A stretch of DNA of 64,000 nt, taken from positions 1 through 64,000 of the forward strand of contig JAIOXZ010000009.1 of NCBI GenBank assembly GCA_021741355.1, given 5' to 3'. Of this stretch, positions 62,137 to 64,000 are shown one piece after another. This stretch comes from Caulobacter sp. GTDB taxonomy: Bacteria > Pseudomonadota > Alphaproteobacteria > Caulobacterales > Caulobacteraceae. A program made the translations under genes and the position numbers. Positions within the stretch are counted from its first letter, which is position 1. Each line of letters starts with the position of its first letter. Under the pieces are notes generated by a model. That model worked only from the letters and a program-made list of their open reading frames with translations, was not told where the DNA came from and did not search any database.

Positions 62137-64000
62137 GACTCGCTCCGCTCTTTCTCCTTCTCGCCGCCCTGGTCGCGGCGCCGGTCGCGCCGGCCTACGC
62201 CCAGGCGCAGGTGCTCAATGTCCAGGACGCCGACATCCGGGCCTTCATCCAGGATGTTTCCCGCACCACCGGCTACACCTTCGTCATCGACCCGCGGGTC
62301 AAGGGCACGGTTTCGGTCTCCAGCAGCGGCGCCCTGAACCGCGCGGAGCTCTTCGAGGTCTTCCTCTCCACGCTGCGCGCCAACGGCTTCGTCGCCACGC
62401 CGACGGGATCGGGCGCCTATCGCATCGAACCCGCCGAGGGCGTGGCGCGCCAGGCGCCGGCCGCCGGCGGCCAGTTCGCGACTGAAGTCTTCCGGCTACG
62501 GAATATAGACGCCCAGTCAGCGGCGGAGGTTCTCAAGCCCCTCGTCGGCGCCCAGGGTCAGGTCCTCGCCAACCCCCGCGGCAATACGCTCGTGGTCGCC
62601 GACTATGCCGACAACCTTCGGCGGATCCGCTCCATCATCGCCCAGATTGACGTGGACCGGGCCACCACACGCGCCGTCACCCTGCGCAACACCTCCGCGC
62701 GCGAGGTGAGCAGTGTTCTGACCACGCTGATGTCGACGCCGGGAGCGGACGGCAAGCCGGGGCGCGGGCCTGTCCAGATCATCCCCGTCGAGAGCAGCAA
62801 CTCCCTGCTCCTTCGGGGCGACGCCGACGCTATCGTGAAGCTCCTGCCGATCATCGAGGATCTTGACCAGCGCGCCAGGGCGACTGGTTCCGTCAAGGTG
62901 ATCTTCCTCAAGAACGCGAACGCGGAGCAGCTCCTGCCGGTGCTGCAGCAGCTTCTCGGGCTACCCGTATCGGCGCCCGAGACGAGCGGCGGGTCTGGCG
63001 CCGCGGCTCAGCCGGTGGCGGCCGCGCCGGCCCAGGGCGGCGAGGGCATTCGGGCCAGCATCGCCCGCTTCCCCGGCGCCAACGCGCTGGTGATCAACGC
63101 CTCGCCCGACACCCAGACGATGCTCGCCGAGGTCATCGCCCAGCTCGACGTCCGCCGCGAACAGGTGCTCGTCGAGGCGATCGTGGTGGAGGTCTCGGAC
63201 ACGGCCGCCCGTGAGCTCGGCGTGCAGTTCGTGCTGGGCGGGGGCAGCGGGGACGGCGCGATGCCGTTCTCGGTGACAAACTACTCCAACTCGGCGCCCA
63301 ACATCCTGGCGCTCACCGGAGCGATCGTCGGCGAAAACAGCCTTCCGGAGAGCTCCGGCAGTCTGGCGGCCTTGCGGGAGGCGGCCCTGTCCTCGTTGCT
63401 TGGCGCGACAGGTCTGACCACGGGTGTCGGCGGACAACTCGACAGCGGCGCGCTGTTCGGCGTGATCGTCAATGCGGTGCGCCGTGACTCAGCCTCGCGA
63501 CTGCTGTCGACGCCGTCGATCCTCACGCTCAACAACCAGGAGGCTTCCATCCTCGTCGGTCAGGAAGTTCCGATCACGACCGGCGAGGTCCTGGGCAGCG
63601 CCAACAGCAATCCCTTCCGCACGATCCAGCGTCAGAACGTCGGCATTCAGCTGACCGTCAAGCCGCAGATCAACGCCGGCGGCGGCATCACCCTGTCCAT
63701 CAAGCAGGAAGTGTCCAGCGTCGCCGGCGCAGTGACCGCCGCCTCACCGGAACTGATTTTCAACAAACGCCAGCTGGAGACCACCGTGCTGGTCGACGAC
63801 GGCGCGATCGTGGTGCTCGGCGGCCTGCTCGACGAGAACGAGCGGATCTCCCTCGAACGCGTTCCGTTCCTGAGCGATATCCCGGCTCTCGGCGAGCTGT
63901 TCAAGAGCCGGGCGCGCTCCGGGGGTCGGACCAACCTGATGATCTTCATTCGCACCCGGATCATCCGCGGCGCCGATGACGCCCAGGCCGTGACCGCCCC
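62133..64000 (+). CDS. gspD: type II secretion system secretin GspD, 3' end beyond the window
   Basis: At least 622 codons are present, starting with GTG at 62133. A signal peptide ends about residue 24 (AYAQAQ). The N0 domain follows (VLNVQDADIRAFIQDVSRTT), then N1-N3 repeats with ANPRGNTLVVADYADNLRR and NTSAREVSSVL, and the secretin core VLVEAIVVEVSD, ending near VPFLSDIPALGELFKSRARS and NLMIFIRTRI. The protein forms the outer membrane channel. The S-domain and stop lie outside the window. Confidence 0.93.
   Translation, partial: MRLAPLFLLLAALVAAPVAPAYAQAQVLNVQDADIRAFIQDVSRTTGYTFVIDPRVKGTVSVSSSGALNRAELFEVFLSTLRANGFVATPTGSGAYRIEPAEGVARQAPAAGGQFATEVFRLRNIDAQSAAEVLKPLVGAQGQVLANPRGNTLVVADYADNLRRIRSIIAQIDVDRATTRAVTLRNTSAREVSSVLTTLMSTPGADGKPGRGPVQIIPVESSNSLLLRGDADAIVKLLPIIEDLDQRARATGSVKVIFLKNANAEQLLPVLQQLLGLPVSAPETSGGSGAAAQPVAAAPAQGGEGIRASIARFPGANALVINASPDTQTMLAEVIAQLDVRREQVLVEAIVVEVSDTAARELGVQFVLGGGSGDGAMPFSVTNYSNSAPNILALTGAIVGENSLPESSGSLAALREAALSSLLGATGLTTGVGGQLDSGALFGVIVNAVRRDSASRLLSTPSILTLNNQEASILVGQEVPITTGEVLGSANSNPFRTIQRQNVGIQLTVKPQINAGGGITLSIKQEVSSVAGAVTAASPELIFNKRQLETTVLVDDGAIVVLGGLLDENERISLERVPFLSDIPALGELFKSRARSGGRTNLMIFIRTRIIRGADDAQAVTA

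Overview
The window is high-GC (roughly two-thirds G+C), densely coded bacterial chromosome with almost no strand bias. It looks like an alphaproteobacterium of the order Caulobacterales. The indicators are a TipF-type c-di-GMP flagellar factor, an RpoH typical of the group, an ileS-lspA-DUF3035 lipoprotein operon, an etfBA / twin-transmembrane / cobalamin adenosyltransferase block, a MutL with its own endonuclease motif, and a lipoprotein / TonB-receptor / type II secretion block that resembles the elpS region of Caulobacter from memory. No rRNA, tRNA, CRISPR array or prophage was found. The only insertion sequence is a fragment of an IS5-type transposase at the left edge. Genus cannot be fixed from the sequence alone.

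Layout. 1-9.7 kb: IS remnant, a hypothetical gene, a DUF6265-like secreted protein, tadA, an rsuA/rluB-type pseudouridine synthase, a divergent four-gene phospholipid cluster (membrane protein + atypical CDP-alcohol phosphatidyltransferase facing CdsA-like + PlsC-like), a CPBP protease, rsmD, a secreted CVNH/80-residue-repeat protein and an orphan YjhX toxin. 10-25.9 kb: mutL; ileS-lspA-lipoprotein; an HtrA-like protease; HAD-MaoC-ribF; an S9 peptidase; tipF; feoAB behind a Fur-like site. 26-35.2 kb: acyl-CoA metabolism (3-hydroxybutyryl-CoA dehydrogenase, etfBA, methylsuccinyl-CoA dehydrogenase, cob(I)alamin adenosyltransferase), with a parDE module between etfA and the dehydrogenase, and two TetR regulators. 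35-43.9 kb: alpha/beta hydrolase, thrS, yidD, an IscU-like scaffold, cysS, folE, a DUF817 protein and hisI. 44-50.6 kb: a PhoD-type phosphatase, a 42-codon gene with twin hairpins, an HTH regulator, an encapsulated-ferritin-like protein without its usual partner, rluD, an LAS-type peptidase and rpoH. 50.6-56.5 kb: a response regulator with a substituted phosphoacceptor, an unknown 377-residue protein, purA, a TPR protein and a leucyl aminopeptidase. 56.6-64 kb: a serine-recombinase-like protein without its catalytic serine, then a polyglycine lipoprotein, a TonB-dependent receptor and the start of a type II secretion operon (gspC, gspD cut by the window edge).

How genes work together. Mcd, ETF, the 3-hydroxybutyryl-CoA dehydrogenase and the cobalamin adenosyltransferase together suggest an ethylmalonyl-CoA route for acetyl-CoA assimilation, possibly linked to polyhydroxybutyrate. 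The last block has TGTCAC direct repeats with 11- or 22-bp spacing upstream of the lipoprotein and of gspC, so phosphate (PhoB) control of secretion is a reasonable inference.

The most unusual feature is the number of intergenic repeats. At least four distinct families of paired inverted repeats occupy about 15 intergenic spots, and three copies touch or supply the stop codon of a neighbouring gene. The best candidates for undescribed biology are this repeat system, the lone EncFtn-like ferritin, the serine-less recombinase next to Pho-like boxes, and the phospholipid cluster with the Asp-to-Asn phosphatidyltransferase.
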